Of a stretch of 58,219 nt of DNA, positions 45,387 to 54,440 are shown one piece after another. Positions within the stretch are counted from its first letter, which is position 1. The number at the start of each line of letters is the position of its first letter. Under the pieces are notes generated by a model. That model searched no databases. It had not been told where the DNA came from and saw only the letters and a program-made list of their open reading frames with translations. This DNA is from Pasteurellaceae bacterium 15-036681. GTDB lineage: Bacteria; Pseudomonadota; Gammaproteobacteria; Enterobacterales; Pasteurellaceae. The stretch covers positions 1 to 58,219 of the forward strand of contig MQVI01000012.1 in the NCBI GenBank assembly GCA_002002485.1, written 5' to 3'. The translations under genes and the position numbers were made by a program.

Positions 45387-45408
45387 ATAAATTAACTTAA
45401 TCTAAAAA

Positions 45409-47733
45409 TTAGATTGAAGTTGTGAATGTACGTGTGATTACGTCTTGTTGTTGCTCTTTAGTTAAAGAGTTGAAACGTACAGCATAACCTGAAACACGGA
45501 TTGTTAATTGTGGGTATTTCTCTGGGTTTTCTACCGCATCTAATAACATTTCACGGTTTAACACGTTCACGTTTAAGTGTTGACCACCTTCCACTTCAGC
45601 TTCGTGGTGGAAGTAACCATCCATTAAACCTGCAAGGTTACGTTTTTGTGCATCGATATCTTTACCTAACGCATTTGGCACGATTGAGAAGGTATAAGAG
45701 ATACCATCTTTTGCGAACGCAAATGGAAGTTTGGCTACAGAAGTTAATGATGCTACCGCACCTTTTTGGTCACGGCCGTGCATTGGGTTCGCACCTGGAC
45801 CGAATGGTGCACCTGAGCGACGACCATCTGGTGTATTACCTGTTTTCTTACCGTAAACCACGTTAGAAGTAATAGTAAGTACAGATTGTGTTGGTACAGC
45901 ATTGCGGTAAGTTTTAAGTTTTTGAATTTTCTTCATGAAACGTTCAACTAAGTCGCAAGCGATATCATCTACACGGTTATCGTTGTTACCGAATTGTGGG
46001 TATTCGCCTTCGATTTCGAAGTCGGTTGCTACATTTTTCGCCACACCAACTACTTCACCTGCTTTATTTTTGATTTCGATATCAGAGCGGATAGGTTTAA
46101 CTTTCGCATATTTGATTGCTGAAAGTGAGTCTGCCGCAACAGAAAGACCTGCGATACCACATGCCATTGTACGGAATACATCACGGTCGTGTAACGCCAT
46201 TAATGCTGCTTCATACGCGTATTTATCGTGCATAAAGTGGATGATATTTAATGCTGTTACATATTGTTTTGCTAACCAATCCATAAAGCCATCTAAGCGG
46301 TTCATTACATCATCGTAATCTAAGTATTCACTTGTGATTGCTTCAGATTTAGGACCTACTTGGTCACCTGATTTCTCATCGATGCCGCCGTTGATTGCGT
46401 ATAATAATGTTTTCGCTAAGTTCGCACGTGCACCAAAGAACTGCATCATTTTACCCACGATCATCGGGCTTACACAGCATGCGATTGCATAGTCATCATT
46501 TTGGAAATCTGGACGCATTAAGTCATCGTTTTCGTACTGTACAGATGATGTATCAATAGATACTTTTGCTGCATAACGTTTGAAGCCATCTGGTAAGCTT
46601 TCAGACCAAAGGATTGTTAAGTTTGGTTCTGGTGATGGACCCATTGTGTAAAGGGTGTGTAAGATACGGAAGCTGTTTTTGGTTACTAATGTACGACCAT
46701 CTAAGCCCATACCTGCTAATGTTTCAGTTGCCCACATTGGGTCACCTGAGAATAATTGATCGTATTCAGGTGTACGTAAGAAACGAACCATACGTAGTTT
46801 CATTACTAAGTGGTCGATTAACTCTTGCGCTTCTTGTTCTGTGATTTTACCTGCTTTTAAGTCACGTTCGATGAAGATATCTAAGAAAGTCGATACACGA
46901 CCGAAAGACATTGCCGCACCATTTTGTGATTTAACTGCTGATAAGTATGCGAAGTAAGTCCATTGAACCGCTTCTTGAGCATTTTTTGCAGGGCCTGAAA
47001 TATCATAGCCGTAGCTTGCAGCCATTTGTTTCATTTGGCCTAATGCACGGTGTTGCTCAGCGATTTCTTCACGTAATTGGATTGTCGCTTGGATATCTTC
47101 GCCTGATTCTAATTTTTCTTGTAATGAAGTAAATTGTTTGAATTTATCTTTCATTAAGAAATCTGCTCCGTAAAGTGCCATACGACGATAGTCACCGATG
47201 ATACGACCACGGCCGTAAGCATCTGGAAGACCAGTGATTACGCCTGATTTACGGCAACGTAAGATATCTGGTGTATAAACATCAAATACACCTTGGTTGT
47301 GAGTTTTACGGTATTCAGTAAAGATTTTTTCTACTGCGGGGTTTAATTCACGACGGTAAACTTTACAAGAACCTTTTACCATGTTGATACCACCAAACGG
47401 CATAATTGCACGTTTTAATGGTGCATCAGTTTGAAGACCAACGATTTTCTCTAAATCTTTGTTGATATAGCCTGCAGCGTGTGAAGTGATAGTTGATGGT
47501 GTGTCAGTATCAATATCATACGGTTCGTGGGTTTTGTTTTCCACTTTGATTTTTTCCATTACATCTGCCCAAAGGGTTGATGTTGCTTCAGTTACATCAG
47601 CTAGGAATGATTCGTCACCTTCATATGGGGTGTAGTTCTTTTGAATAAAATCACGAACATTTACGTTGGTTTGCCAGTCACCTGCAGCAAAACCTTCCCA
47701 AGCTTTTGATTGAGCTTCTGTTAGTTGAGTCAT
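45409..47733 (-). CDS. pflB: Formate C-acetyltransferase (pyruvate formate-lyase) PflB
   Basis: PflB splits pyruvate and CoA into acetyl-CoA and formate during anaerobic growth. The 774 residues are near the usual 760. The catalytic Cys-Cys pair is in AIACCVSPM near 433-434. The radical glycine is Gly749 in [13 protein letters not shown], 25 residues from the end as in E. coli. The ATG follows GAGGAC. It lies downstream of focA, from which a dyad at 47770-47812 separates it. The codon use shows a highly expressed gene. Confidence 0.98.
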   Translation of the reverse strand: MTQLTEAQSKAWEGFAAGDWQTNVNVRDFIQKNYTPYEGDESFLADVTEATSTLWADVMEKIKVENKTHEPYDIDTDTPSTITSHAAGYINKDLEKIVGLQTDAPLKRAIMPFGGINMVKGSCKVYRRELNPAVEKIFTEYRKTHNQGVFDVYTPDILRCRKSGVITGLPDAYGRGRIIGDYRRMALYGADFLMKDKFKQFTSLQEKLESGEDIQATIQLREEIAEQHRALGQMKQMAASYGYDISGPAKNAQEAVQWTYFAYLSAVKSQNGAAMSFGRVSTFLDIFIERDLKAGKITEQEAQELIDHLVMKLRMVRFLRTPEYDQLFSGDPMWATETLAGMGLDGRTLVTKNSFRILHTLYTMGPSPEPNLTILWSESLPDGFKRYAAKVSIDTSSVQYENDDLMRPDFQNDDYAIACCVSPMIVGKMMQFFGARANLAKTLLYAINGGIDEKSGDQVGPKSEAITSEYLDYDDVMNRLDGFMDWLAKQYVTALNIIHFMHDKYAYEAALMALHDRDVFRTMACGIAGLSVAADSLSAIKYAKVKPIRSDIEIKNKAGEVVGVAKNVATDFEIEGEYPQFGNNDNRVDDIACDLVERFMKKIQKLKTYRNAVPTQSVLTITSNVVYGKKTGNTPDGRRSGAPFGPGANPMHGRDQKGAVASLTSVAKLPFAFAKDGISYTFSIVPNALGKDIDAQKRNLAGLMDGYFHHEAEVEGGQHLNVNVLNREMLLDAVENPEKYPQLTIRVSGYAVRFNSLTKEQQQDVITRTFTTSI

Positions 47734-47769
47734 TTTAAGTCCTCGTTAGTTAGTAAATTAAGTTTTAAC

Positions 47770-47812
47770 AAGCGGGGCGATTTAGTAAAAAATCTGCGAA
47801 ATCTTACCGCTT
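47770..47812. repeat. Imperfect uptake-like dyad between focA and pflB
   Basis: AAGCGGGGCGATTT and the complement of AAGCGGTAAGATTT face each other with 11 of 14 pairs matching and a loop of about 15 bases. The left copy departs from the uptake word, so this is a decayed dyad. Confidence 0.55.
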
Positions 47813-47832
47813 AAAATTTTGAAACTAGTTAA

Positions 47833-48657
47833 TTAATGTTTTCTTAAGTGCAAGAACCATTGCACCAAGCCAATAAAGAACGCTCCGCCGACAATGTTAC
47901 CTAGTGTCGCAGGAATTAAATTTTTTACTACAAAGTTTGTCATTGTTAAATCGGCATATTGTGCTGGATCAATACCAATTGCGGTCCAAAACTCTGGGCT
48001 CGCTGAACTACTAATTAATACGCCCATTGGCACCATAAACATATTCGCTACACAGTGCTCAAAGCCTGATGCCACAAACATAGCGATAGGCAAAATCATA
48101 ATAAAGCTTTTATCTGTTAAGCTTTTACCTGCATAAGCCATCCATACAGCAATACATACCATTAAGTTACAGAAAATACCAAGGCTGAATGCTTCTACCC
48201 AAGTATGGTGGATCTTATGTTGGGCTGTTTTTAAAATAGTCAATCCCCATTGACCATCTGCAGCCATAATTTGTCCTGCAAACCAGACTAACAATACAAT
48301 AAAAGTTGCACCGACAAAATTACCACCATACACTACGCACCAATTCTTAAGCATTTGAGCAAGGGTAATTTTTTTTGTCGCTGCTGCTACAGCTGTCATC
48401 GTAGATGATGTGAATAATTCAGCCCCAAATACTACACACATGATAATTCCAAGAGAGAATACTACACCACCAATCAGTTTTGCTACGCCCCAAGGAAGTT
48501 CACCTGCACCAACTTGTGTCGTTGCATAAAATACAAAGGCGATGGAGATATAGGCACCTGCAGTAATAGCAGAGACAAAGGAATAGAATTGATTTTTAGT
48601 GGCTTTGTAAACTGCACTATCTTCAGCAATTTTAGCCATCTCAGCTGGGGTATACAT
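47833..48657 (-). CDS. focA: Formate channel FocA
   Basis: FocA is a pentameric formate/nitrite-type channel that exports formate made by PflB and re-imports it at low pH. The 274 residues have six membrane helices and the family motifs KNQFYSFVSAITAGAYISIAF, GAELFTSSTM and GNFVGATF, with the central histidine region NMFMVPMGV. The ATG follows AAGGAT. It is the first gene of focA-pflB-pflA, and an FNR box lies 116 bases upstream, so induction without oxygen is expected. Confidence 0.97.
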   Translation of the reverse strand: MYTPAEMAKIAEDSAVYKATKNQFYSFVSAITAGAYISIAFVFYATTQVGAGELPWGVAKLIGGVVFSLGIIMCVVFGAELFTSSTMTAVAAATKKITLAQMLKNWCVVYGGNFVGATFIVLLVWFAGQIMAADGQWGLTILKTAQHKIHHTWVEAFSLGIFCNLMVCIAVWMAYAGKSLTDKSFIMILPIAMFVASGFEHCVANMFMVPMGVLISSSASPEFWTAIGIDPAQYADLTMTNFVVKNLIPATLGNIVGGAFFIGLVQWFLHLRKH

Positions 48658-48772
48658 AACTATCCTTATATATAAAAGTTGAAAATTTGCAAGATTTGTT
48701 GAGAATTATAGACCTGTTAGACGCAACCTCAAATAATTTTTCTTAATAAAATAAATAAAGCGACATTCTTTA

Positions 48773-48786
48773 TTGATCTGTATCAA
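48773..48786 (-). promoter_or_regulatory. FNR box upstream of focA
   Basis: TTGAT-CTGT-ATCAA is a perfect FNR palindrome (TTGAT-N4-ATCAA). It lies between divergent focA and the yqaA-like gene, 116 bases before focA and 67 bases before 48853. FNR would activate focA-pflB under anaerobic conditions. It might also touch the divergent gene. Confidence 0.88.
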
Positions 48787-48852
48787 GCTTTAACAAATAT
48801 AGATAGATGGTGTCACTTTTATTAAACTTTAATTTAACAAAAGAATTACAAA

Positions 48853-49332
48853 ATGATTGATTATTTAACCTATTTTGTCAGCTTACTTTCATCTTCTGAA
48901 AATCAATTAGTAATTATGTTTCTTAGTGCTTTTCTGAGCTCTACTTTATTACCAGGAAATTCAGAAGTTATTTTTTCTGCTTTGGTGACACAAACTCTGT
49001 TTAATTCATCACAATCTGTTTGGCTATTGCTACTCTGTGCTACTATCGGTAATAGTGTTGGTAGTCTGACAACATACTGGGTTGCTTATTTAGTACCAGA
49101 ACCACAGCTTAATGAAAAGCAAAGTAAAACAGCACAATGGGCATTACATAATAGCCGAAAATATGGCGTATGGATTTTGTTACTAAGTTGGTTGCCTGTT
49201 ATTGGGGATTTATTATGTGGGATTGCAGGTTGGCTACGTTTTAATATCTGGCAAACTATTTTATGTATTGCGATAGGCAAATTAGCTAGATATGCTGTGC
49301 TCCTTTGGGGAATTTGGGCTATAATTGGTTAA
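48853..49332 (+). CDS. yqaA: YqaA family inner-membrane protein (DedA-like)
   Basis: The 159 residues have about four membrane segments and resemble E. coli YqaA, a small relative of the DedA/SNARE-associated proteins: FLSAFLSSTLLPGNSEVIFSA with the LPGxSE-type motif, then CATIGNSVGSLTTYWVAY, then SWLPVIGDLLCGIAGWLRF. DedA-type proteins move lipid carriers across the inner membrane. The role of YqaA is not settled. It is divergent from focA and followed closely by nudE. Confidence 0.85.
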   Translation: MIDYLTYFVSLLSSSENQLVIMFLSAFLSSTLLPGNSEVIFSALVTQTLFNSSQSVWLLLLCATIGNSVGSLTTYWVAYLVPEPQLNEKQSKTAQWALHNSRKYGVWILLLSWLPVIGDLLCGIAGWLRFNIWQTILCIAIGKLARYAVLLWGIWAIIG

Positions 49333-49366
49333 TGCTTAATAACTCCCTACATATAAAAATAAATTT

Positions 49367-49915
49367 ATGAAGCCAAAAACTCTTCCTGAAATTTTAAAGA
49401 TTGAAACAATTGCAAAGACCAAGATTTTTGAAGTACAAGCGGTGGATTTGCGCTTTTCCAATGGAGAAGAGCGTCAATATGAACGTTTAACACCTCAAAA
49501 ACGTTCAGCTGTGCTCGTATTGCCTATTTACAATGACCAGCTCATTATGGTGCGAGAATACGCTGTAGGGCCAGAACGCTATGAGCTAACCTTTCCAAAA
49601 GGCATTGTTGATGCTGGCGAACAGCCAATTGAAAGTGCAAATCGCGAATTACAAGAAGAAATTGGTTTTGGAGCCGAACAACTTGAGCCATTACGTACAC
49701 TCTATAGTGGTCCAAGCCATATGTATGGTTTAATGCACGTTTTTGTGGCACAAGATCTCTATCCCTCTCAGTTAGAAGGTGATGAGCCTGAACCACTCGA
49801 AATAGTCTACTATCCATTAGATAAAATTGATGATCTTCTTGTTGATCCAAATTTCTCGGAAGCGCGTAATTTATCAGCTCTGTTTTTATTAAAAGAGTAT
49901 TTGAAAAATGTTTAA
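49367..49915 (+). CDS. nudE: Nudix hydrolase NudE
   Basis: NudE hydrolyses ADP-ribose, NADH and diadenosine polyphosphates. The 182 residues show the Nudix box at 79-101 (GIVDAGEQPIESANRELQEE then IGF), which fits G-x5-E-x7-REUxEExGU. YSGPSHMYGLMHVFVAQDLYP follows the pattern of E. coli NudE. The last eight bases overlap the next small membrane gene. The order nudE-membrane gene-cysQ resembles the nudE-cysQ linkage in Enterobacteria. Confidence 0.95.
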   Translation: MKPKTLPEILKIETIAKTKIFEVQAVDLRFSNGEERQYERLTPQKRSAVLVLPIYNDQLIMVREYAVGPERYELTFPKGIVDAGEQPIESANRELQEEIGFGAEQLEPLRTLYSGPSHMYGLMHVFVAQDLYPSQLEGDEPEPLEIVYYPLDKIDDLLVDPNFSEARNLSALFLLKEYLKNV

Positions 49916-50300
49916 ATCTTACCGGCTTTTATTAATCGTTTTTCCAATTGTTACACAGGTTATTTTTACGCTTGCGTTGTCGATTTTTGAAGGCTTCAAT
50001 TTAGAAGCAGCTATTGGGGTCGGAATATTTTTCACCCTGCCCGCATTTTTACTTGCTGTGGTTTGTCAATTTACTCAATATCATCAACGTAATTTAGTAC
50101 AAATGATGTTAATGCCTGCCATTCTAGGCTTTATAGTGACTGTGATTTCTTTACCTTTTTTCTTAATTGATACCAGAGCTGATGTGTCACTTATTGAAGA
50201 AAGTATTATGACTTTACTAAGGGGATTGATGATTGCAGGAGCAAATGCGATTTATTCAGCATTAGTTTTAAGGCTATTTTTGCCAAAGCAAAAAATATAA
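49908..50300 (+). CDS. Small integral membrane protein of unknown function
   Basis: The 130 residues form four hydrophobic segments: about 7-25, 33-55, 64-86 and 105-124. Short polar loops such as QYHQRNLV lie between. I recognise no family. The ATG overlaps the nudE end by eight bases, which shows it is a real translated gene. A palindromic element (50303-50373) follows three bases after its stop. Confidence 0.7.
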   Translation: MFKSYRLLLIVFPIVTQVIFTLALSIFEGFNLEAAIGVGIFFTLPAFLLAVVCQFTQYHQRNLVQMMLMPAILGFIVTVISLPFFLIDTRADVSLIEESIMTLLRGLMIAGANAIYSALVLRLFLPKQKI

Positions 50301-50302
50301 CA

Positions 50303-50373
50303 GTGCTAGCGCGAGCGTCTCGCTCGTGCTAAAAATTTAAATAACGGCACGAGCGAGACGCTCGCGCCAGCAC
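50303..50373. repeat. Inverted-pair palindromic element D, copy 1
   Basis: Two arms of about 27 bases (50303-50329 and 50347-50373) are inverted copies with one mismatch (GTGCTAG versus GTGCTGG at the foot). The core of each is itself palindromic: GAGCG-TCT-CGCTC. The spacer is AT-rich. Copy 2 lies at 52856-52921. This matches the REPIN pattern of two REP units facing each other. Confidence 0.88.
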
Positions 50374-50470
50374 AAAAACAGTTAGGAAAAACATCATTTA
50401 TAAACCGAATAAACTTTTCCTTTTCACACATTTCTGCGCTATTATTCTCGGTCTGTATTAAGGGGGGATT

Positions 50471-51280
50471 ATGCTAAATTTAAATCAAGCAATTATTGAT
50501 AAAGTATTGGAGATTACCTATCAAGCGGGTAAACATCTTCAAGATTTTTATGCGCGCTCTGTTGAGATTCAAATTAAAGAAGATCAAACCCCAGTTACTG
50601 AAGCAGATCTGTTTATCAGTCAATTTATGATTGAAAATTTAAAATTGCTGACTCCCAAAATTCCTGTACTTTCGGAAGAAGCGAGTAAAATTCCGTTAAG
50701 TGAACGCTCTCAATGGCAACAATATTGGATTATTGACCCTTTAGACGGTACACAGCAATTTATTGATCGTACTGATCAATTTTCAATAATGATCAGCTTT
50801 GTTCAAAATAGCCAGCCTATTTTTGGTATTATCCATTCCCCAATTTTAGATAAAACCTATGTGGCTTTAAAAGGTAATGGTGCTTACTTAATTAAAAACG
50901 GTCAAAAAATCAACTTAACGAAGAATAGCAAAGATCCTGCAGAAAGCCACCGCTTGCTTATCACAACAGGAAGCTCTAACCGTAAAATTACTAAGAATGT
51001 GCATAATGCATATCAAGTTGAATTGTTAGTTTATGGCTCTAGTAGCCTAAAAGCTGGTCTTGTTGCCGAAGGAAAAGCGGATTGTTATGTTCGTCTAGGC
51101 GATACAGGAGAATGGGATACGGCCGCTGCTGAGGTGCTTCTCGCAGAAACGGGTGGTAAAATTTTTGATATAGATTTCCAGCCCCTAACTTATAATCAAC
51201 GCGAAACATTAATTAACCCACATTTTGTAATGGTCGGAAATAAAGCTATTGACTGGCAAGCAATCTTTCACTTTAATTAG
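50471..51280 (+). CDS. cysQ: 3'(2'),5'-bisphosphate nucleotidase CysQ
   Basis: CysQ removes the 3'-phosphate from PAP formed during sulfate assimilation. The 269 residues belong to the inositol-monophosphatase fold. Metal sites are Glu69/Glu70 in LSEEAS, Asp89 and Asp92 in IIDPLDGTQQF, and the late Asp in GDTGEWDTAAAEV. The length is normal. The ATG is preceded by a purine-rich AAGGGGGGA. It lies between the D element and zwf. Confidence 0.95.
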   Translation: MLNLNQAIIDKVLEITYQAGKHLQDFYARSVEIQIKEDQTPVTEADLFISQFMIENLKLLTPKIPVLSEEASKIPLSERSQWQQYWIIDPLDGTQQFIDRTDQFSIMISFVQNSQPIFGIIHSPILDKTYVALKGNGAYLIKNGQKINLTKNSKDPAESHRLLITTGSSNRKITKNVHNAYQVELLVYGSSSLKAGLVAEGKADCYVRLGDTGEWDTAAAEVLLAETGGKIFDIDFQPLTYNQRETLINPHFVMVGNKAIDWQAIFHFN

Positions 51281-51355
51281 TTTTATTGATTGGTTTATTT
51301 AACAATTTTATTGCAAAATAGTGCAAAACTTTTAATATTTATTTTAGGATAGCGA

Positions 51356-52840
51356 ATGAAAGCAGATAATAACTGTATTGTGATTTTTGGTGCGTCTGGT
51401 GATTTAACCTATCGCAAATTGATTCCAGCACTTTACCATCTCTACAAAATCGGCAGACTTTCTGAGAACTTCTCTGTATTAGGTGTTGCTCGTTCAGAAT
51501 TAAGTGATGACTCTTTCCGACAAAAAATGCGCGATGCCCTTGTTGAGCTTGAAGGTGCAAGCGGTGAGATTCTTGATAAATTTTGTAGTCATCTTTACTA
51601 TCAAGCAATTAACACTTCAGATGTTGTCGATTATGCCAAATTACTGCCACGTTTAGATGAATTACACGATAAATATGGCACTGGCGGTAATACTCTTTAC
51701 TACCTTTCAACGCCACCAAGTCTCTACGGTGTAATTCCTGAATGCTTATCTGCTCATGGTTTAACTACTGAAGAATTCGGCTGGAAACGCATTATCGTTG
51801 AAAAGCCTTTCGGTTATGATATTGAAACCGCGAAAGCATTAGATATTCAAATCCATAAATACTTTGAAGAACATCAAATCTACCGTATCGATCACTATTT
51901 AGGTAAAGAAACGGTACAGAACCTACTTGTATTACGTTTCTCTAATGGCTTATTTGAGCCTCTTTGGAACCGTAACTTTATCGACTACGTCGAAATCACT
52001 GGCGCAGAATCACTAGGTGTTGAAGATCGTGGTGGCTACTACGATGGCTCTGGTGCTATGCGTGATATGTTCCAAAACCACTTGTTACAAGTATTAGCAA
52101 TGGTTGCAATGGAACCACCTGCAATTATCAATGCCGACTCAATGCGTGATGAAGTGGCAAAAGTGCTTCACTGTTTACACCCATTAAACAAAGAAGACTT
52201 AAAAAACAATTTAGTGTTAGGCCAATATACGGCTGGTACTATTGATGGCAAAGCCGTTAAGGGTTATTTAGATGAAAAAGGCGTTCCAGCTGAATCCAAT
52301 ACTGAAACTTATATGGCAGTGCGTTGCCAAATTGATAACTGGCGTTGGGCCGGCGTGCCATTCTATGTGCGTTCTGGTAAACGTATGCCAACACGTGTAA
52401 CGGAAGTAGTGATTCACTTTAAAACAACACCACACCCTGTATTCAGCCAAAATGCGCCAGATAATAAATTAATTATCCGTATTCAGCCGGATGAAGGCAT
52501 CTCAATGCGTTTTGGCTTGAAAAAACCAGGCGCAGGTTTTGAAGCAAAAGAAGTCTCAATGGACTTCCGCTATGCAGATTTGGCTTCTCCAAGCTTATTA
52601 ACTGCTTACGAGCGTTTATTGCTTGATGCAATGAAAGGTGACGCAACCCTATTCGCACGTACCGACGCAGTTCACGCTTGCTGGAACTTTGTTCAACCAA
52701 TCTTAGATTACAAAGCAGAACGCGGTCGTGTTTATGAATATGAAGCTGGCACTTGGGGCCCTGCAGAAGCGGATAAGCTTATTGCAAAACACGGCAAACT
52801 ATGGCGTAAACCGTCAGGACAGATGAAGAAGAAGGTTTAA
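51356..52840 (+). CDS. zwf: Glucose-6-phosphate dehydrogenase Zwf
   Basis: Zwf oxidises glucose-6-phosphate to 6-phosphogluconolactone with NADP+, the entry to the pentose phosphate pathway. The 494 residues start with the dinucleotide motif [26 protein letters not shown] and the active-site [13 protein letters not shown] near residue 180 are intact. The ATG follows AGGAT. pgl follows after a palindromic element, and gnd lies further on, so the pathway order is kept. Confidence 0.98.
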   Translation: MKADNNCIVIFGASGDLTYRKLIPALYHLYKIGRLSENFSVLGVARSELSDDSFRQKMRDALVELEGASGEILDKFCSHLYYQAINTSDVVDYAKLLPRLDELHDKYGTGGNTLYYLSTPPSLYGVIPECLSAHGLTTEEFGWKRIIVEKPFGYDIETAKALDIQIHKYFEEHQIYRIDHYLGKETVQNLLVLRFSNGLFEPLWNRNFIDYVEITGAESLGVEDRGGYYDGSGAMRDMFQNHLLQVLAMVAMEPPAIINADSMRDEVAKVLHCLHPLNKEDLKNNLVLGQYTAGTIDGKAVKGYLDEKGVPAESNTETYMAVRCQIDNWRWAGVPFYVRSGKRMPTRVTEVVIHFKTTPHPVFSQNAPDNKLIIRIQPDEGISMRFGLKKPGAGFEAKEVSMDFRYADLASPSLLTAYERLLLDAMKGDATLFARTDAVHACWNFVQPILDYKAERGRVYEYEAGTWGPAEADKLIAKHGKLWRKPSGQMKKKV

Positions 52841-52855
52841 AACATATTTTTATAG

Positions 52856-52921
52856 GCTGGCGCGAGCGTCTCGCTCGTGCCAAATCTAATTGATAAGCAC
52901 GAGCGAGACGCTCGCGCTAGC
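52856..52921. repeat. Inverted-pair palindromic element D, copy 2
   Basis: Arms at 52856-52880 and 52897-52921 are inverted copies (feet GCTGG and GCTAG) with the core GAGCG-TCT-CGCTC, around a 16-base AT-rich spacer. The arms equal those of copy 1 at 50303 apart from the foot swap. It lies between zwf and pgl. Confidence 0.88.
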
Positions 52922-52939
52922 ATTCAAGACACTAAACAA

Positions 52940-53638
52940 ATGAATACAATTATCTTTGAAAACGCACAGCAAGCAGTCGAAAAAATCGCACAAGAGTTTG
53001 TTGAATACAGCCAACAAAATCGCCCTGTGCATATCTCACTTTCTGGCGGTAGTACTCCGAAATTATTATTTAAAACACTAGCTCAAGCACCGTTTAACAC
53101 AGAAGTGCAATGGCAAAATCTCCACTTCTGGTGGGGCGATGATCGTATGGTGTTACCAACGGATCCTGAAAGTAACTACGGCGAAGTGCAAAAATTACTG
53201 TTCGATCACATTCAGATCCCAGTGGAAAATATTCACCGTATCCGTGGTGAAGAAGCTGTAGAGCAAGAACTTGCAAGATTTTCGCAAGAACTGACTGCTT
53301 GCGTACCTGAGTTAGCTTTTGATTGGATTATTTTAGGTATGGGAACGGACGGACACACTGCATCACTTTTCCCACATCAAACCAACTTTGATGATCAAAA
53401 TGTGGCAGTGATTGCGAAGCACCCTGAAACACAGCAAGTGCGTATTTCAAAAACGGCTAAATTAATTGAGCAAGCAAAACGAGTGACTTACTTAGTTACA
53501 GGCGCAAGCAAAGCGGAGATCTTAAAAGAGATCCAAACCACACCAGCAGAACAACTACCTTACCCTGCTGCAAAGATTAAATCTAAGCAAGGTAAAACAG
53601 AGTGGTATTTGGATAAAGAGGCCGCAGCGGAGTTGTAG
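52940..53638 (+). CDS. pgl: 6-phosphogluconolactonase Pgl (DevB type)
   Basis: Pgl hydrolyses 6-phosphogluconolactone, the product of Zwf. The 232 residues show HISLSGGSTPKLLF, WWGDDRMVLPTDPESNYG and DWIILGMGTDGHTASLFP, typical of DevB. I choose ATG 52940. The frame extends back into the D element to 52877, but that part is repeat sequence (KHERDARAS), not protein-like. The ribosome binding site is weak. It lies between zwf and an orphan gene. Confidence 0.95.
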   Translation: MNTIIFENAQQAVEKIAQEFVEYSQQNRPVHISLSGGSTPKLLFKTLAQAPFNTEVQWQNLHFWWGDDRMVLPTDPESNYGEVQKLLFDHIQIPVENIHRIRGEEAVEQELARFSQELTACVPELAFDWIILGMGTDGHTASLFPHQTNFDDQNVAVIAKHPETQQVRISKTAKLIEQAKRVTYLVTGASKAEILKEIQTTPAEQLPYPAAKIKSKQGKTEWYLDKEAAAEL

Positions 53639-53645
53639 TTTTTTC

Positions 53646-53798
53646 AAATCTCCCCCTACCCCTCTTTTCTAAAGAGGGGAGTTAGTTCAGAGGGTATTTA
53701 TAAATCATCGGGCTATTTAACATGTTGATGATTAACACTGATCTTAATTGTTTAAAGATCAGTCCCCCTCTTTAGCAAAGAGGGGCTAGGGGAGATTT
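53646..53798. repeat. Palindromic element F with two inverted hairpin arms
   Basis: The arms at about 53646-53680 and 53762-53798 are inverted copies. Each contains its own hairpin (CCCCTCTTT / AAGAGGGG type) and the outer word AATCTCCCC / GGGGAGATT. The 80-base middle is AT-rich and also holds GATCTTAATTGTTTAAAGATC-like pairing. The whole is about 153 bases. It lies between pgl and the orphan gene at 53830. Confidence 0.8.
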
Positions 53799-53829
53799 GG
53801 CAGAAGATAAAACGAAGCGAGGGGCAGAT

Positions 53830-54357
53830 ATGACGATTAAAAAAGATTTTTCTTTTTTAAAAGAAATCATTAATGATTTCTTTAAACAAAAGCATATTAC
53901 ATCAAACTTAAATAAATTTGATGAGCATCATATATATGGTTGGGAAATTTGGTTGCAAGTTGAGCTATTAATATTTCTTAGAGAATTCAAGGAAAAATAT
54001 AATATAGCGGAATCATATCGAGAAGAACCTTGTTTAATTGATAAAAGGAAAAATAAGAGTAAATCAAAATGTGCTATTGACTTCATTATTAGAGAGAAAG
54101 GAGCTCATAGCTTTATTCCTTTGGAGATAAAACAGCATGGATATGCACCTCGATGTATTGCTAATATGATTAGAGATATAGAAAAATATCTCTCTATCAG
54201 AAGTTCAGAGCTACCAAGTAATAGAGCACTATGGTGTTTAGGAATACATAAACAACCAATTAATCAGGAATATATTGATAGAAAGTTAATTTATATTAGC
54301 GACGATTTAAAGATTGTTTGTGAACCAATTAAAAAACTGAATATATGTATACTTTAA
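53830..54357 (+). CDS. Orphan protein with PD-(D/E)XK nuclease-like motif
   Basis: The 175-residue protein matches no family I can name. It has Glu45 in an early helix (WLQVELLIFLREF), Asp84 in AIDFIIREK and Glu99-x-Lys101 in FIPLEIKQHG. That spacing (E ... D-x14-E-x-K) is the PD-(D/E)XK nuclease pattern. The ATG at 53830 follows AGGGG. An upstream ATG-like start would lie in repeat DNA. The gene is very AT-rich and sits between pgl and gnd, two pathway genes normally close together. It is flanked by element F. A defence or mobile-element role is a guess. Confidence 0.6.
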   Translation: MTIKKDFSFLKEIINDFFKQKHITSNLNKFDEHHIYGWEIWLQVELLIFLREFKEKYNIAESYREEPCLIDKRKNKSKSKCAIDFIIREKGAHSFIPLEIKQHGYAPRCIANMIRDIEKYLSIRSSELPSNRALWCLGIHKQPINQEYIDRKLIYISDDLKIVCEPIKKLNICIL

Positions 54358-54440
54358 TTCCTGGAATTAATGTGTGATCTAGATAAATTATTATTGTGCA
54401 TTAAATTTGCATTTAATCTGTTCAAATATAGGAGAACAAC

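Noticed and set aside
52877-52939. N-terminal extension of Pgl
   Set aside because: The codons are inside repeat element D and give non-family residues. The DevB fold begins at the ATG at 52940.
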